In this document: one piece after another, positions 6,491 through 7,415 of the stretch
Numbering within the stretch: the stretch's first letter is position 1
Layout: each line of letters starts with the position of its first letter
Origin: an uncultured Lachnospiraceae bacterium
GTDB taxonomy: Bacteria; Bacillota; Clostridia; Lachnospirales; Lachnospiraceae
Assembly: GCA_900553305.1 (NCBI GenBank)
Contig: USDI01000106.1
Coordinates: 1-7,415, forward strand
Direction: 5' to 3'
Length of the DNA stretch: 7,415 bases
Position numbers and translations under genes: made by a program
The notes under the pieces: generated by a model
What the model saw: only the letters and a program-made list of their open reading frames with translations
Told to the model about the DNA's origin: nothing
Databases searched by the model: none

Positions 6491-7415
6491 GTGAATAAAT
6501 TCAAGCAATTATCCTTACTTACGTTATCCGCACTATTGATTGTTTCCGGTTGTACAACGTGTGGCAAGGCAAATAAAGAAACCATGCCTTCTGTGGATGT
6601 GATTACCTCCATACCAGAAGATGCTCAGGATACTTCCGGGGATTCTTCCGGCGGCAGTTCCACAGCTGATAATGCAGAAACCACCGCCACCACAACTCCC
6701 TCCCATGAGGGAATGGTCCGGAGCCGGCTGACAAACGAATGGGTAGATCCTTCGATTGCTTCCACACGCCCCATTGCAGTAATGATTCCAAACTCGAAAA
6801 CAGCAAGCCAGTATGGCATTTCACAGGCAGATATTCTTTATGAGTGTAATGTGGAAGCCAGCATGACACGTCTGATGGCGGTTTTTGATGACTGGAGCAG
6901 TTTTGAAAAGCTTGGAAATATCCGGAGCTGTCGTGACTATTTTGCTTATTGGGCATTTGAATGGGACGCTGTGATTGTTCATTACGGTGGTCCGTTTTAT
7001 ATGGATGATGTAATGGGACGCAACGACACCCAGCACATTGACTGTATTGATTATGGCAGCGCTTATTACCGGGATGTGGCAAAGAACGATTACGACAATG
7101 CCTTTACCAGCACGAAGCTTCTGGAAAAAGCCATGGACTATTATGGCTACTCGGATAAGTACCGCGATGGCTATGCAGACGAACAACATTTTCTCTTTGC
7201 AGATGATGAGACACCGAATACACTGGATCAATACGCAGATGCACTTACTGCCGCGAAAGTAGATATGTCACTTGCTTATCCGGTTACCAACTGCTATTTC
7301 ATTTACAATGAAAAGACCGGACTCTATGACCGCTATCAGCATCTTTCCCGTGATGTGGACGGCCCTCATGTTGATCTTGCGAACGACCAGCGGAGTGAGA
7401 CGATAGGAGTTCCTT
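6491..7415 (+). CDS. Second DUF3048 domain lipoprotein, C-terminus cut by window edge
   Basis: Reading from the GTG at 6491 gives 308 open codons to the right edge. The start is supported by the strong RBS and by a signal peptide ending in lipobox VSGC (18-21), with a second Cys at 24. Residues 40-72 are a Ser/Thr/Gly/Asp-rich stalk, unlike the acidic one of the upstream paralog. The DUF3048 domain then follows the same order: EGMVRSRLTNEW (73-84), RPIAVMIPN (93-101), ADILYECNVEASMTR (113-127), GNIRSCRDYFAYWAFE (142-157), HYGGPFY (164-170), TPNTLDQYADA (241-251), LAYPVTN (261-267) and RDVDG (287-291). It is clearly a tandem paralog of the neighbour. About 80-90 C-terminal residues should lie outside the window. 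After Gln300 the translation (RSETIGVP) no longer matches the QLSFKN block expected from the paralog. Function unknown; the product is expected on the outer membrane face of the cell envelope, lipid-anchored. Confidence 0.9.
   Translation, partial: MNKFKQLSLLTLSALLIVSGCTTCGKANKETMPSVDVITSIPEDAQDTSGDSSGGSSTADNAETTATTTPSHEGMVRSRLTNEWVDPSIASTRPIAVMIPNSKTASQYGISQADILYECNVEASMTRLMAVFDDWSSFEKLGNIRSCRDYFAYWAFEWDAVIVHYGGPFYMDDVMGRNDTQHIDCIDYGSAYYRDVAKNDYDNAFTSTKLLEKAMDYYGYSDKYRDGYADEQHFLFADDETPNTLDQYADALTAAKVDMSLAYPVTNCYFIYNEKTGLYDRYQHLSRDVDGPHVDLANDQRSETIGVP

Noticed and set aside
6603..7231. Minus-strand frames of 64-159 codons opposite the second DUF3048 gene
   Set aside because: They are antisense shadows; the plus strand has an RBS, a signal peptide and a conserved domain.

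Overview
The window looks like chromosomal DNA from a low-to-mid GC Firmicute, most likely a Lachnospiraceae-type gut Clostridium. This is inferred from strong AGGAGG-type ribosome binding sites, TATAAT-type promoters, two DUF3048 (YerB-like) lipoproteins, and the general look of the proteins. No 16S rRNA or other marker gene is present, so the assignment is soft.

Left two thirds (1-4979) is one compact minus-strand operon for nucleotide-sugar and surface-glycan metabolism. In transcription order it holds: rmlD/rfbD (dTDP-4-dehydrorhamnose reductase, last step to dTDP-L-rhamnose); a small YuiD/DUF212 'divergent PAP2' membrane protein, 1 nt downstream; after a 65-nt gap, gmd (GDP-mannose 4,6-dehydratase); a 563-residue polytopic membrane protein resembling the LIC_10190 family, overlapping the gmd stop by one base; and fcl/wcaG (GDP-L-fucose synthase), whose start overlaps the membrane gene by 20 nt and whose 3' end is cut off by the left window edge. 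Gmd and Fcl together turn GDP-mannose into GDP-L-fucose. The operon therefore supplies two deoxysugar donors (L-rhamnose and L-fucose) and carries a candidate glycan-handling membrane protein between the two GDP-fucose genes. No glycosyltransferase of a standard cytoplasmic family, flippase or rmlABC gene is visible here.

The region 4980-5198 is a divergent intergenic region with a clear extended -10 promoter facing right and one or two candidate promoters facing left.

The right third (5199-7415) carries two tandem plus-strand DUF3048 lipoprotein paralogs. The first is complete (388 aa) and is followed by a convincing rho-independent terminator. The second starts at a GTG behind a strong RBS and runs off the right edge. 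Both have lipoprotein signal peptides, low-complexity stalks of different composition, and a shared RSCRDYF motif with three aligned cysteines. The last 25 bases of the second gene stop resembling its paralog, which may mark a real divergence, an insertion or an assembly edge.

No tRNA, rRNA, CRISPR array, insertion sequence, phage gene or large repeat was seen. The most unusual points are the overlapping gmd / membrane protein / fcl arrangement and the tandem cysteine-bearing DUF3048 pair. I do not see strong evidence for a wholly new system.
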